Source: Gammaproteobacteria bacterium RIFCSPLOWO2_12_47_11
Lineage (GTDB): Bacteria > Pseudomonadota > Gammaproteobacteria > Eutrophobiales > Eutrophobiaceae
DNA length: 46,159 bases
Direction: 5' to 3'
NCBI GenBank assembly: GCA_001801885.1
Contig: MGYU01000084.1
Span: forward strand, 1 to 46,159
Part shown: one piece after another, positions 21,175 through 31,427 of the stretch
Numbering within the stretch: the first letter of the stretch is position 1
Layout: each line of letters opens with the position of its first letter
Translations under genes and position numbers: made by a program
Notes under the pieces: model-generated
Told to the model about the DNA's origin: nothing
The model's database searches: none
Seen by the model: the letters and a program-made list of their open reading frames with translations, nothing else

Positions 21175-22643
21175 CAATTCTGTTGGTCGTAAACAACCCG
21201 AATAGCTGGCCCCTGCATATTCCGGGGGTAGTCGTGACCTCGGCCCGTTCCTACCTGACTGACCCCGCATTCAGTGAGGACCGCTCAACCAAGGTATTCA
21301 ATCTGTGCCGTTCCTATGCTTATCAAAGCAGCGGTTATTATGTTTCACTGCTGGCGGCCGCCCGGGGACATAAACCGTTGCCGGACATCAACACCATCCA
21401 GGACCTGAAATCACAGTACGTAATCCGTGCATTGTCAGAAGAAATGGAAGAACAGATCCAGACCGCATTCAGGCGGTTGCAGTCCAAAAAATTTACATTG
21501 AGTATCTACTTTGGCAGGAATACCGCAAAACATTACAACAGCATAAGTTTGCGTTTGTTTGATATTTTCAAGGCCCCGTTACTGCGCGCGCAATTCGTCA
21601 AGGACAAAATCTGGCAACTGGACTCCATACGCACGATAACCGTAAGCGATATTCCGGAAAGCCACCGTAAATTTGTAATTGACTGTGCAACGGATTATTT
21701 TTCCGGCAGAAAGCGGCGTGTCAGAAAACGGACTACACCAAGATTTGATCTGGCACTTCTGTATAACCCCGAGGAAAAGGAGCCCCCTTCAAACAGCAAG
21801 GCAATCAAAAAATTCCAGAAAGCGGCTGAGGCGGTAGGTCTTGATCTTGAATTAATAACGAAAAACGACATGCATCGCCTGGCTGAATTCGATGCGCTTT
21901 TTATTCGCGAAACGACTGCGGTCAACCACCATACTTTCCGAATCGCACAACGCGCAGTTGCAGAAGGACTGGTTGTCATGGACGACCCGGACTCCATGCT
22001 GAAATGCTCCAACAAGGTGTATCTGGCTGAATTATTTACACGGCATTCCATCCCTATTCCTAAAACCCTGGTTATTCATCGAAACAATATTGATGAAATC
22101 CAAAAAAACCTGGGTCTGCCATGCATACTCAAACAGCCCGACAGTGCATTTTCAATGGGAGTTACCAAGGTTGATACTGTGGATGAACTGAACCAGGAAG
22201 TCACACGCCTGTTGTCAAAATCCGACCTGATCGTAGCACAGGAATTTCTGCCAACAACTTTCGACTGGCGAATTGGAATTTGTGACAGGCGTCCATTATA
22301 TGTCTGCCGTTACTATATGGCACGCCGACACTGGCAGGTTTATAAACGTGATGAATCCGGTAATGCGCATAGTGAAGGTGAATCCGACACGATATCAGTC
22401 GGCGAGGCACCGGATGAGGTCATTAAAACAGCACTCAAGGCGGCAAATCTGATTGGCGATGGTCTTTATGGCGTGGATTTGAAACAGATCGGAAACAAGT
22501 GTTATATCATTGAGGTCAACGATAACCCGAATATTGACACAGGGACTGAAGATGCTGTTTTGAAAGATGCCCTTTACCGGGAGATTATGGGAATCTTTTT
22601 AAAACGCATTGAAGCACGTAAACGCGGCCCGTCACTGGTATGA
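21171..22643 (+). CDS. RimK-like ATP-grasp ligase with N-terminal extension (RLAN type)
   Basis: 490 aa; C-terminal ATP-grasp with GLYGVDLKQIGNKCYIIEVNDNPNID metal-binding motif; about 180-aa N-terminal domain typical of this RimK subfamily. Confidence 0.88.
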   Translation: MTILLVVNNPNSWPLHIPGVVVTSARSYLTDPAFSEDRSTKVFNLCRSYAYQSSGYYVSLLAAARGHKPLPDINTIQDLKSQYVIRALSEEMEEQIQTAFRRLQSKKFTLSIYFGRNTAKHYNSISLRLFDIFKAPLLRAQFVKDKIWQLDSIRTITVSDIPESHRKFVIDCATDYFSGRKRRVRKRTTPRFDLALLYNPEEKEPPSNSKAIKKFQKAAEAVGLDLELITKNDMHRLAEFDALFIRETTAVNHHTFRIAQRAVAEGLVVMDDPDSMLKCSNKVYLAELFTRHSIPIPKTLVIHRNNIDEIQKNLGLPCILKQPDSAFSMGVTKVDTVDELNQEVTRLLSKSDLIVAQEFLPTTFDWRIGICDRRPLYVCRYYMARRHWQVYKRDESGNAHSEGESDTISVGEAPDEVIKTALKAANLIGDGLYGVDLKQIGNKCYIIEVNDNPNIDTGTEDAVLKDALYREIMGIFLKRIEARKRGPSLV

Positions 22644-23893
22644 TGGAAACCATTGGAACGCTCCCGCTGTTTGCGGGTTATGGTATTGAACTCGAATATA
22701 TTATTGTTGACCGCGATCAACACAATGTCCTGCCTGTTACCGATCAGTTACTCAAGGCCGCTGCCGGTGACTATGTCAGTGATTATGAAGAAGGATCCAT
22801 TGCCTGGTCGAATGAACTGGTACTGCATGTCATCGAGTTAAAGACCAACGGCCCGGTCAGTACGCTTACCGGTTTACCGGATCTTTTTTCAGCCAATATC
22901 CATCGTATCAACAAAATCCTCGCAAACATGAACGGCAGGCTGATGCCGGCAGCCATGCATCCCTGGATGGATCCTTTTAAAGAAACCCGGTTATGGCCGC
23001 ATGAGTCTTCCGAGATCTATGATAGTTACAATCGTATATTCAATTGCCAGGGACATGGCTGGTCGAATCTGCAAAGCATGCATATCAATCTGCCGTTTGC
23101 AGATGATCATGAGTTTGCACTATTACATGCTGCCATTCGTATCTTGTTACCGATCATGCCGGCACTCGCCGCGAGTTCACCGATCATGGATGGTCAATAT
23201 AGCGGCTTGCTGGATACGCGGCTGGAAGTCTACCGGCGAAATGCCGAAAAAATCCCCAGCATCACCGGCCTGGTGATCCCGGAACCAGCAGATAATTATC
23301 TCGATTATCAAAACATGATCCTGCAGCCCATGTATGCGGCCATTGCCCCGCATGATCCGGAGGGCATTTTGCAATATGAATGGCTCAATTCCAGAGGGGC
23401 CATTGCCCGCTTCGACCGTAATGCCATTGAGATACGTGTGTTGGATACACAGGAAACGCCACAGGCCGATATCGCCATTGCCGCCATGATCATTACCATC
23501 CTCAAGAAGCTGGCGGCTGCTATATGGTCTGATGTTACTGAACAGAATCAGCTCGACACGGAAGCTCTGGCAGAACTCTTGATGTTGGTCATCAAAGAAG
23601 GTGAATTGGCTACAATTGCAAATAAATCCTATCTTGAATTATTTGAATTCCCGGATCGCAAAGGCCAGGTACAGGAACTCTGGCGATACTTGCTTGAATC
23701 AATATCAGCAGATGATACGGATTTAATCCCGGAACTCAGAAAGACGATTGAATATATCATTCATTGTGGGCCACTGGCACGGCGCATCAAACAATCGATC
23801 GGCAAGGAATGCAAGCGTTCCCATATGGAAGAAACTTATCGCCAACTTTGTGATTGTTTACATGACGGACAACTCTTTGAAGGCATCCGCTAG
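22640..23893 (+). CDS. GCS2 family carboxylate-amine ligase (glutamate-cysteine ligase-like)
   Basis: 417 aa; FAGYGIELEYIIVD start and MHINLPF, overlapping ATGA with the RimK-like gene. Confidence 0.85.
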   Translation: MMETIGTLPLFAGYGIELEYIIVDRDQHNVLPVTDQLLKAAAGDYVSDYEEGSIAWSNELVLHVIELKTNGPVSTLTGLPDLFSANIHRINKILANMNGRLMPAAMHPWMDPFKETRLWPHESSEIYDSYNRIFNCQGHGWSNLQSMHINLPFADDHEFALLHAAIRILLPIMPALAASSPIMDGQYSGLLDTRLEVYRRNAEKIPSITGLVIPEPADNYLDYQNMILQPMYAAIAPHDPEGILQYEWLNSRGAIARFDRNAIEIRVLDTQETPQADIAIAAMIITILKKLAAAIWSDVTEQNQLDTEALAELLMLVIKEGELATIANKSYLELFEFPDRKGQVQELWRYLLESISADDTDLIPELRKTIEYIIHCGPLARRIKQSIGKECKRSHMEETYRQLCDCLHDGQLFEGIR

Positions 23894-24593
23894 AAAAATT
23901 ATTATCTCCTGTGAACATGGTGGAAACCATGTGCCATCGGAATATCATCATTTGTTCAAAGGCAAACAAGCTGTTTTAAATTCTCACCGTGGTCGGGATG
24001 CGGGCGCACTGATGATTGCCAGGGAGCTTGCCAAAAAACTGAATACGCCGCTCACTGTTTCTGAAATTACCCGGCTACTTGTCGATCTGAACCGTTCTTC
24101 ACATCATAGAGCTCTCTTTTCGGAATTCACCAGAAATTGTGATAAAGACACCAGGCATAAAATACTTCGGGAGTATTATTTTCCATACCGGATGCACGTC
24201 GAGAATGAAATCACAAAAGCATTGAAAGTGAAAAAATCAGTGGTCCATTTTTCTATCCATTCATTCACACCCAGACTCGGCAGTGAAACACGTAATGCGG
24301 ATATCGGTTTGTTATATGACCCGGCAAGGAAAGGCGAACGCGATCTCTGCATGAAATTACAGTCGATCCTCCAGGGACAATCGAAAAAGCTGGTGATCCG
24401 GCGCAATTATCCCTATCGGGGCAACGCAGATGGTTTTACCACCTACCTGAGGAAAAAATTTGCAGCTACAAAATATATCGGGGTCGAGATCGAAATTAAC
24501 CAGAAGCATGTCAATCATACTGATCACTGGAAAAGTTTACGCAAGCACATAATTAATTCTGTTATAAGACTAAAACATCTCTCAGGTTATTGA
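23862..24593 (+). CDS. N-formylglutamate amidohydrolase family protein
   Basis: Track ORF starts at 23748, but homologous start MTDNSLKASARKIIISCEHGGNHVP is at 23862. SHRGRDAGA, VHFSIHSFTP, GVEIEINQ motifs; overlaps preceding gene by 32 nt. Confidence 0.88.
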   Translation: MTDNSLKASARKIIISCEHGGNHVPSEYHHLFKGKQAVLNSHRGRDAGALMIARELAKKLNTPLTVSEITRLLVDLNRSSHHRALFSEFTRNCDKDTRHKILREYYFPYRMHVENEITKALKVKKSVVHFSIHSFTPRLGSETRNADIGLLYDPARKGERDLCMKLQSILQGQSKKLVIRRNYPYRGNADGFTTYLRKKFAATKYIGVEIEINQKHVNHTDHWKSLRKHIINSVIRLKHLSGY

Positions 24594-24621
24594 GTGGCTA
24601 AATACTTATAAAACATAAACT

Positions 24622-24963
24622 ATGTCTGCAATTTATAATCTTTGCGCACTCAATGATATTCCGGACCAGAAAGCAAGAGGATTTACACTGGAAACTGAAG
24701 GAAACAAGCTTGAATTTTTCATCGTGCGTAAAGGTGACCAGGTCTATGGTTACATCAATCGTTGCCCGCACACCGGCGTGAATCTCGATTGGCAGCCGGA
24801 TCAGTTTCTGGATTTAACCGGTTACCAGATACAATGCTCCACACATGGCGCTTTATTCAGGATCAGGGATGGTCTTTGTGTTTATGGCCCCTGTCAGGGC
24901 CAGCATCTGACTTCAGTCAATCTGTTACTGGAAAACAACCGGGTGCAGCTTATAACAGGTTAG
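24622..24963 (+). CDS. Rieske 2Fe-2S domain protein
   Basis: 113 aa; CPHTG ... CSTHGALF cluster motifs. Confidence 0.9.
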   Translation: MSAIYNLCALNDIPDQKARGFTLETEGNKLEFFIVRKGDQVYGYINRCPHTGVNLDWQPDQFLDLTGYQIQCSTHGALFRIRDGLCVYGPCQGQHLTSVNLLLENNRVQLITG

Positions 24964-25109
24964 CCGATCGATATTCAGAGACAAACTGTTTTATACACCC
25001 AAAACATTTTGCTCCGACTTTATCATTTTCATATATTGAGTCAGGTGGTTTATATGAAGCCTATCGATCCGCCACTTTCTGCGCACCTTATACTGGATAT
25101 CTCTATTAC

Positions 25110-27332
25110 TTAACGATCCTCAAGAGCACGGAGTTCGGTGTCAGTCTGGCGGATATGAAGCGAAACTGCACGTGCAATTCGCGCAAAAACACGCACTCCA
25201 AGAACAGCGTCTTTATATACATGCGTATTGAACTCTTTCCTGGAGAGAACATAGAGTTCGCAATCGGTCCTGGCTTCAGCGTCGGCGGAACGGCGGCCAC
25301 GATCAAGAAATGCCATTTCTCCAAAAAAGTCACCGCGTCCGAAGGTAGCGAGATGGTGACGTTTGCCCCCCTTAAGCGGGAGCAGAATACGCACAATACC
25401 ACGGCGCACCAGAAAGATTTCATCGCCTTTATCGCCATGTCTGAATACCAGCTCATCGGCCCGCACTGATCGTTCATGCACGCACTGACGTAATTCGTCG
25501 AGTACCCTGTCATCAAACTCACGTAACAATTCAATCTGTTTGAGATCCAGGGCATCTTCTTCTGTGCCTTTTACCCAACCCGCCGCTTCAAGGATATGGG
25601 TTTCCATCCACTCCAGAGCATCGTCCCTGATTTCAAATATGCGTATACCTCCACCGTCTTCACTGACCAGGCCGACACGCAGCATATAACGGTAGAGGTC
25701 CTGGCGGCTGGGCAGGCTGGATGGCATACCACTGAAAAGCAGTCCGCCACCGTGTTCCTTGAGTTGATCGTGTATCTGTGTAAAAAGGTGTGCGGCAGTG
25801 TAATCCATTGATTGCACGCGGCGCATGTCGAGGAGCAACCATTTACGTGTCTTCAGATCAGGTTCGATCTCCATGAACAAGTTGTCCGTCGTGCCGAAAA
25901 ACAGGTTCCCCTGCAACTCATAAACTGCCGCATCATCACCGTTTTCCTGCAGGATCGCACGTTCAGATTCGAGGCGATGGGTCTTGGATGAAATTTCCTT
26001 GAGCGTGGCCCGTCTGCGTAACACCGAACCGCGGATCTGGTCGCGGATAAACAGCAGGATGGCAAGCCCTATGCCGGTCGCGGAAGCCGAGATAAGCCCT
26101 ACTGTTTCAGCGACAATAACAACCGCAGCGATTACGACAAAGTCCAGACGAGTTTCGGCATGTTTCAGTAATCCGAATGCCTGCCAGTCGAACATTCGAA
26201 ATGCAACCACGAGCAGGATACCGGCCAGGGATCCAATCGGTACCCAGGCAATCAACGGGGCCAGAAACAAGATGGCAAGTATCACGAATATCCCTTCAAT
26301 AAAGCCTGATTGTGACCTGCGCCCTCCGCTTGTTACATTCACTAGAGTCGGCCCCATGGTGCCGGCACCGGGCATACCACCTGCGCCGAAGGAGGCAAGA
26401 TTGGCGACGCCCTGCCCGAACAGCTCGCGGTTGGAGTTATGCCTGCTCCTGGTCAGGGCACCGAGCACAACGCAGGTTTTGAGGGTATCGATGGAAAGCA
26501 GTACTGACAGGGCCATTGCAGAATAAATGACAAGGCGCAGGTCATCCATTTGTATGTCCAGCATGGAACCGAAACGGTCACTTATCGTTTGCAGGAATGA
26601 TGCCGTAGATCGAATAGGCCCGATTACGAGCGGGTTGGCTTCAATGGTCAACAATGAAGGATTAAACAGGCCCAGTATCAGGTAACAAAAAATACCTCCC
26701 ATCAGGCCCAGGATGGCAGCAGGTACTTTGCGTGTTACCCGCTGGGCAAGCAGCATCACGGTAATGGTGACAATACCGACGATAATACCCGGCCACTGCC
26801 ATAGCTCCGGGGACCGCAGCCCGTGCAGGAGACCGGTGTCCTTTGGCAAACCGAGTAGTTTGGGTAGTTGCCCGAGTGCAATAATCAATCCAACACCGGA
26901 CAGGTAACCGCTTACCACAGGATACGGTATGTACTTGATAAGTTGGCCACCCTTCAATAACCCATAGAGTACTTGCAGTAATGCCGATAAAAGTGCAGTC
27001 AGGGCAAGCAATCCCGGGATACGCTCAAGTTCTACTCCTGCACTTACCAAGGTAATGGCAAGTCCGGACAGGATCGCGGCGGCAGGAGCACAAGGCGCCG
27101 TGATCAGTGCCGGTGTTCCGCCAGCAAAGGGGGCAACCAGGCCCAGTGCGGCAGCCCCGATCATTCCTACGAGTGCACCCTGGCCAACCATTTCCGGTGA
27201 GATAGCTGAAAATACGAGGACACCAAAGGCTATGGATGAGGGCAAGGCGACAAGCATCGACGCCAGTCCACCCCAGACTTCGTTGGCGAGATTATGACTT
27301 AATGTGCCTGCTGTGGGAGATATGTGTACCAT
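25110..27332 (-). CDS. SulP anion transporter fused to STAS and cyclic-nucleotide-binding domains
   Basis: 740 aa; SulP TM domain, STAS region (AVYELQGNLFFGTTDNLF...LLLDMRRVQSMDYTAAHLF), C-terminal cNMP domain with FGEMAFLDRGRRSADAEARTDCELYVLSR. Confidence 0.92.
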   Translation of the reverse strand: MVHISPTAGTLSHNLANEVWGGLASMLVALPSSIAFGVLVFSAISPEMVGQGALVGMIGAAALGLVAPFAGGTPALITAPCAPAAAILSGLAITLVSAGVELERIPGLLALTALLSALLQVLYGLLKGGQLIKYIPYPVVSGYLSGVGLIIALGQLPKLLGLPKDTGLLHGLRSPELWQWPGIIVGIVTITVMLLAQRVTRKVPAAILGLMGGIFCYLILGLFNPSLLTIEANPLVIGPIRSTASFLQTISDRFGSMLDIQMDDLRLVIYSAMALSVLLSIDTLKTCVVLGALTRSRHNSNRELFGQGVANLASFGAGGMPGAGTMGPTLVNVTSGGRRSQSGFIEGIFVILAILFLAPLIAWVPIGSLAGILLVVAFRMFDWQAFGLLKHAETRLDFVVIAAVVIVAETVGLISASATGIGLAILLFIRDQIRGSVLRRRATLKEISSKTHRLESERAILQENGDDAAVYELQGNLFFGTTDNLFMEIEPDLKTRKWLLLDMRRVQSMDYTAAHLFTQIHDQLKEHGGGLLFSGMPSSLPSRQDLYRYMLRVGLVSEDGGGIRIFEIRDDALEWMETHILEAAGWVKGTEEDALDLKQIELLREFDDRVLDELRQCVHERSVRADELVFRHGDKGDEIFLVRRGIVRILLPLKGGKRHHLATFGRGDFFGEMAFLDRGRRSADAEARTDCELYVLSRKEFNTHVYKDAVLGVRVFARIARAVSLHIRQTDTELRALEDR

Positions 27333-27554
27333 TTAATTATATTTTTTCTGGATATAAGAGTACAAAAAACCGATCTGTCGTGGCCATATAGCAACTGAAT
27401 AAAAATTATGTGCATGGCAAATCCGTAATCCGGGCAAAATGGACGTTTAACGTATCAAAATCATCAATTCTTTTATATAAAACTCATCTGTAGTGATTCA
27501 TATATTATATATACCCTGAATCCGGTCAAACAGTTATACAATAACAACAACTAA

Positions 27555-28802
27555 TCACGGAATAAACTGCCGGTGGCCATAGGGTTTCCAGGCGGGCGCA
27601 ATCACATTCGGCATGGACGATCGATTCAATAATTGCGCGGGCGCCAGCGTAAATTCACCGTAGCGCATGTTCACTGCATCCATTACGGCATTGATATGCT
27701 GTTGTTTGTTTTCCTTGACCGGATCATCCACAAACATTTCCATCTGTTGTTGCGCAGGCATCGGATCCAGCGCCGTGACCTGCACACCGTGCACACCTTC
27801 CCCTTGCCAGTAGTCAGCAATTACCTGTTCACACAGATCGATGATGACATGGCTGTCACTGGTGGGCATTGCACAACTGAAATGATCACCCAGCCAACCG
27901 TCGTTAACACGCAATGTTATGGAAAAATGTTTGGCCTGCAGGTGATGCCGTCGGAGCCGCGCCGCGAGTTTCTCACTCATGTGCATCAAGTAAGTGCGGA
28001 TCACCTCTTCATCGCGGGTATTGGGCGGCATGACCTTGCCGTGGCCCATCGACTTCGGTGCGGCAATACGGGTTTAGACTTTGGCCGGATCCAGACCCTG
28101 GCACATGTGCCAGATGCGCCGCCCCGGATCACCAAAACGCTGCGCCAGAATACTGATCGGCAATTTCGCCATATCACCACAGGTATGCACACCGTATTTC
28201 GCAAGAAATACACCAATCCCACGGCCAATGCCGCATAACTTTGTTACCGGCACTTCGCACAATGCCTCCCGCGCCTCCCACGGCGGAATCACATTGAAAC
28301 CATCCGGCTTGACCTGCTTTGCGGCGTACTTGGCCGTGGTCTTGTCACCGCTCAGGCCGGCGGTGCAGGTCACTCCCGCAGCTTCGTATACACGTTCCTT
28401 CGCGAGCCGTGCAATATATTCCGGCCCTTTTTTCCAGAACCGCTGGCAATGCGTGACATCAATGAATGCTTCATCAACAGAAAACACCTCCACATCCGGA
28501 CTGATGTCCTGTAATGCCGTCATGACCGCAGTGGAGACTTCGGCATAACGCTGCGGCCGTGCCGGACGCTGGATGATATCCGGACACAACTTCCGCGCCT
28601 CCCTGAGCCGCATGCCGGTGTGTATGCCGTAAACACGCGCCTCGTAGGAAGACGTGATCAGACAGGTGCCTTGTACACCATTGGTGATGCCGACCGGTCT
28701 TCCGCGTAATTCAGGATGATCCATCTGTTCAATCGATGCAAAAAAAGCATCCATATCGATAAAAACAATCGCCCGGGGCCAGTGTTGAGTTTGCGGAATC
28801 AT
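27555..28802 (-). pseudogene. Y-family DNA polymerase (DinB-like) interrupted by an in-frame TAA
   Basis: N-part IVFIDMDAFFASIEQMDHPELRGRPVGI...GLDPAKV* and C-part TRIAAPKSMGHGKVMPPNTRDEE...GHRQFIP* are in the same frame, separated only by TAA at 28076-28074. Confidence 0.85.
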
Positions 28803-28812
28803 GATCAAAATA

Positions 28813-29016
28813 TTAAGCCCGGAACGGGCCAACGCGACACCGGGTTATGTTGCTTATATTCGGCATGGTCTCTGATTTGAACGGCTCAAATATTTTCATC
28901 CCTTTCTCGTCCATAAATCTCTTTGCATAATAGTCTTTACACACTGACTTTTTTCTCTCTGCATCTTCCATACGAACACCGCAACAGTACCAGGCAGTAT
29001 TGGATATTGTGTTCAT
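28813..29016 (-). pseudogene. N-terminal remnant of a class I SAM methyltransferase (leucine carboxyl methyltransferase-like)
   Basis: 67 aa: ISNTAWYCCGVRMEDAERKKSVCKDYYAKRFMDEKGMKIFEPFKSETMPNISNITR resembles the family N-terminus, then stops before the SAM motif. Confidence 0.5.
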
Positions 29017-29055
29017 TCGTGTCAGCTGCTTATCACCAATGAGATAAAACCGGTT

Positions 29056-29367
29056 TTATTTTCCTTTTTCTTCGATCGGTAATGAGGGCACGACGTTGGT
29101 ATCGCTGCGGAATTGCAGTACTTCATATTTGATACCGGCATCGGGTGGTCGGTCGGAGATCTGCCATTGTCCGCTGGCATCCCGCCATTTATACATCTGT
29201 GTTACTGCGGGCGCGGGTGCCAATGGTGTCCCTTTTACCCATTTGTTCCATATTTCAGGATTCATATAAAGATATACGCCTGCCACAGCCAGAATCACGA
29301 GCACAAACAGAATGGTCTTGAGTGCCTTCCATACTGGATGTTGTGCCCTGCCGGTAACAAACGCCAT
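29056..29367 (-). CDS. DUF4124-type membrane-anchored protein
   Basis: 103 aa; one TM; MYKWRDASGQWQISDRPPDAG motif. Confidence 0.7.
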   Translation of the reverse strand: MAFVTGRAQHPVWKALKTILFVLVILAVAGVYLYMNPEIWNKWVKGTPLAPAPAVTQMYKWRDASGQWQISDRPPDAGIKYEVLQFRSDTNVVPSLPIEEKGK

Positions 29368-29603
29368 CTGATCACCTCGCTTTGTACGTATTAGCTTAAA
29401 ATTATTAAATCCGCCTTAACCTGTCAATTTTGGGGAGAAACAGTATTATTTGGGGTTGTTTTCTGTCTCTTTATCAGATATTTATGTCAATTATCTTGTA
29501 ATTTTTCTAAATAACGTAAAAGATAAGTATATCAGTGGATTACCTTATTTTAGTAAAACTATAAAAAATGGCTATTTCCTTAATTATCTACATGTGCTGA
29601 TAC

Positions 29604-31292
29604 ATGGCAACTGACAAAAAACACAGGCACCTGAATGCACTCAAGCCTGGTCATAAAATACACTGGTACGAGATCAGTGATATTCTGGGGCTGGGTGGTT
29701 TCGGCATCACCTACCTTGCCCACGACCTCAACCTGGATCATCAGGTGGCCATCAAGGAATATCTCCCGGTGGATCTTTCAACGCGCGACAACGCGGGGAA
29801 TGTGCAACCTGTTTCGTCTGAACATGCTGACAGATATCTCTGGGGTCTCAGCCGTTTTCTTGACGAGGCGCGCACCATCGGGCAATTCAAGCACCTGAAT
29901 ATTGTCCGGGTCCGGAATGTATTTGAGGCAAATAATACGGCCTACATGGTGATGGATTATGAGTTGGGGGAAAGCCTGCAGGAGATTCTGAGCCGCCGCA
30001 AGACATTAAGCGAGGAAGATATTAAAAGCGTCATTCTGCCTATTATTGATGGTATGCGGCATGTCCATGCAGCCGGGTTTATTCACCGGGATGTCAAGCC
30101 GGCAAATCTCTTTATTCGTGTTGATGGTGATCCGGTGCTTCTTGATTTTGGTTCGGCCCGCAAATCCCTGGAAGATTCAAACAAATCACTGACCAGTATT
30201 TTTTCACGGGGTTATGCACCTATAGAACAGTACAACACTTCGGAGGATACCCAGGGTCCATGGACCGATATTTATTCACTGGGCGCTACATTGTACCGGG
30301 CCATTGCCGGAGTACCACCCACAGATGCCGTTGATCGAAGTGCTGCTATCAGTCATACCTCGCGAGATACCTATGTTCCTGCTGTCGTGATTGGCAAGGA
30401 CAAATATTCTCTGCCCCTGCTTGAGGCCATCGATCATGCACTGCAATTCAGGCAACAGGAGAGGCCACAATCCATAGCTGACTGGAAACTGGAATTCAGT
30501 AGCCCCATGGAAGAAACATCTCTGCCAGCTGAACAATTTGATCTTGATACTACAACAGAAAAGAAAACCGCTTTTCAGCTGGCCAGGGAAGCAGCAGAAA
30601 ATGGGGATGTTATTGCCATGTCCAATCTGGCTTTCATGTATGCAAAAGGCGCCGGGGTAGAAAAAGATGAAAAGCTGGCCATGCAGTGGTATAAAAATGC
30701 AGCAGAAAAAGGCCACCTTAATTCTCTGTATAACCTTGGTGTTATTTATGCCAAGGGCCGTGGTGTAACACAGGATTACACCGAATCATTCAGATGGTAC
30801 AAAATGGCGGCAGAACAAGGTGATGTCTTTGCCCAATCAACAGTGGCAATGATGTTTGCCAAAGGGATCGGCACTGCAAAGAATGAAAAGGAAGCCGTGA
30901 ACTGGTATCACCGCGCTGCGATGCAGGACCATACCAATGCACAGTATATGCTCGCCAATATGTTTCTGAAGGGACGTGGTGTCCCCCAGGATGAACTGGA
31001 AGCCTTTGAATGGTTCCAGAGGGCCGCCGAAAAAAACCATATAAATGCGCAGGTTACTCTGGGATATATGTATGGAAAAGGATCAGGGACGGAGCGTAAT
31101 GATGTTGAAGCATTTAACTGGTATCTGAAAGCGGCGGAACAGGGGCATCCAAATGCACAATATAACCTTGGGGTCATTTATGCCAAGGGCAGAGGTATAA
31201 AACGTGATTTGGATGCGGCAAAAAAATGGTACCGCAAAGCGGCCGATCAGGGCGATGAAAATGCACTCAAATCACTGGAACGTCTTGGGTAA
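29604..31292 (+). CDS. Ser/Thr protein kinase with C-terminal Sel1 repeats
   Basis: 562 aa; GLGGFGITYLA, VAIKEYLP, HRDVKPANL, DFGSAR; then about six ~36-aa Sel1 repeats (NAQYNLGVIYAKGRG...AxxWYxKAA). Confidence 0.95.
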   Translation: MATDKKHRHLNALKPGHKIHWYEISDILGLGGFGITYLAHDLNLDHQVAIKEYLPVDLSTRDNAGNVQPVSSEHADRYLWGLSRFLDEARTIGQFKHLNIVRVRNVFEANNTAYMVMDYELGESLQEILSRRKTLSEEDIKSVILPIIDGMRHVHAAGFIHRDVKPANLFIRVDGDPVLLDFGSARKSLEDSNKSLTSIFSRGYAPIEQYNTSEDTQGPWTDIYSLGATLYRAIAGVPPTDAVDRSAAISHTSRDTYVPAVVIGKDKYSLPLLEAIDHALQFRQQERPQSIADWKLEFSSPMEETSLPAEQFDLDTTTEKKTAFQLAREAAENGDVIAMSNLAFMYAKGAGVEKDEKLAMQWYKNAAEKGHLNSLYNLGVIYAKGRGVTQDYTESFRWYKMAAEQGDVFAQSTVAMMFAKGIGTAKNEKEAVNWYHRAAMQDHTNAQYMLANMFLKGRGVPQDELEAFEWFQRAAEKNHINAQVTLGYMYGKGSGTERNDVEAFNWYLKAAEQGHPNAQYNLGVIYAKGRGIKRDLDAAKKWYRKAADQGDENALKSLERLG

Positions 31293-31427
31293 GCGTTCAG
31301 CATCATGATAATGCTGTGTATTGAATCTACTGCTTGACTGCATTGGGTCACTGTCTCACCTGCACTGATTGGCCAGGAACGTACGTTGGGTAAAGTACAA
31401 AGTAACCCACTGCAGCGATGTCATAAC

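Noticed and set aside
24762-25469. 235-aa plus-strand ORF
   Set aside because: Overlaps the Rieske gene out of frame and runs antisense into the SulP C-terminus; no family features.
28074-28076. Programmed readthrough or selenocysteine/pyrrolysine recoding in the polymerase
   Set aside because: Codon is TAA, not TGA or TAG, and no recoding element was recognised; a nonsense mutation or sequencing error is simpler.
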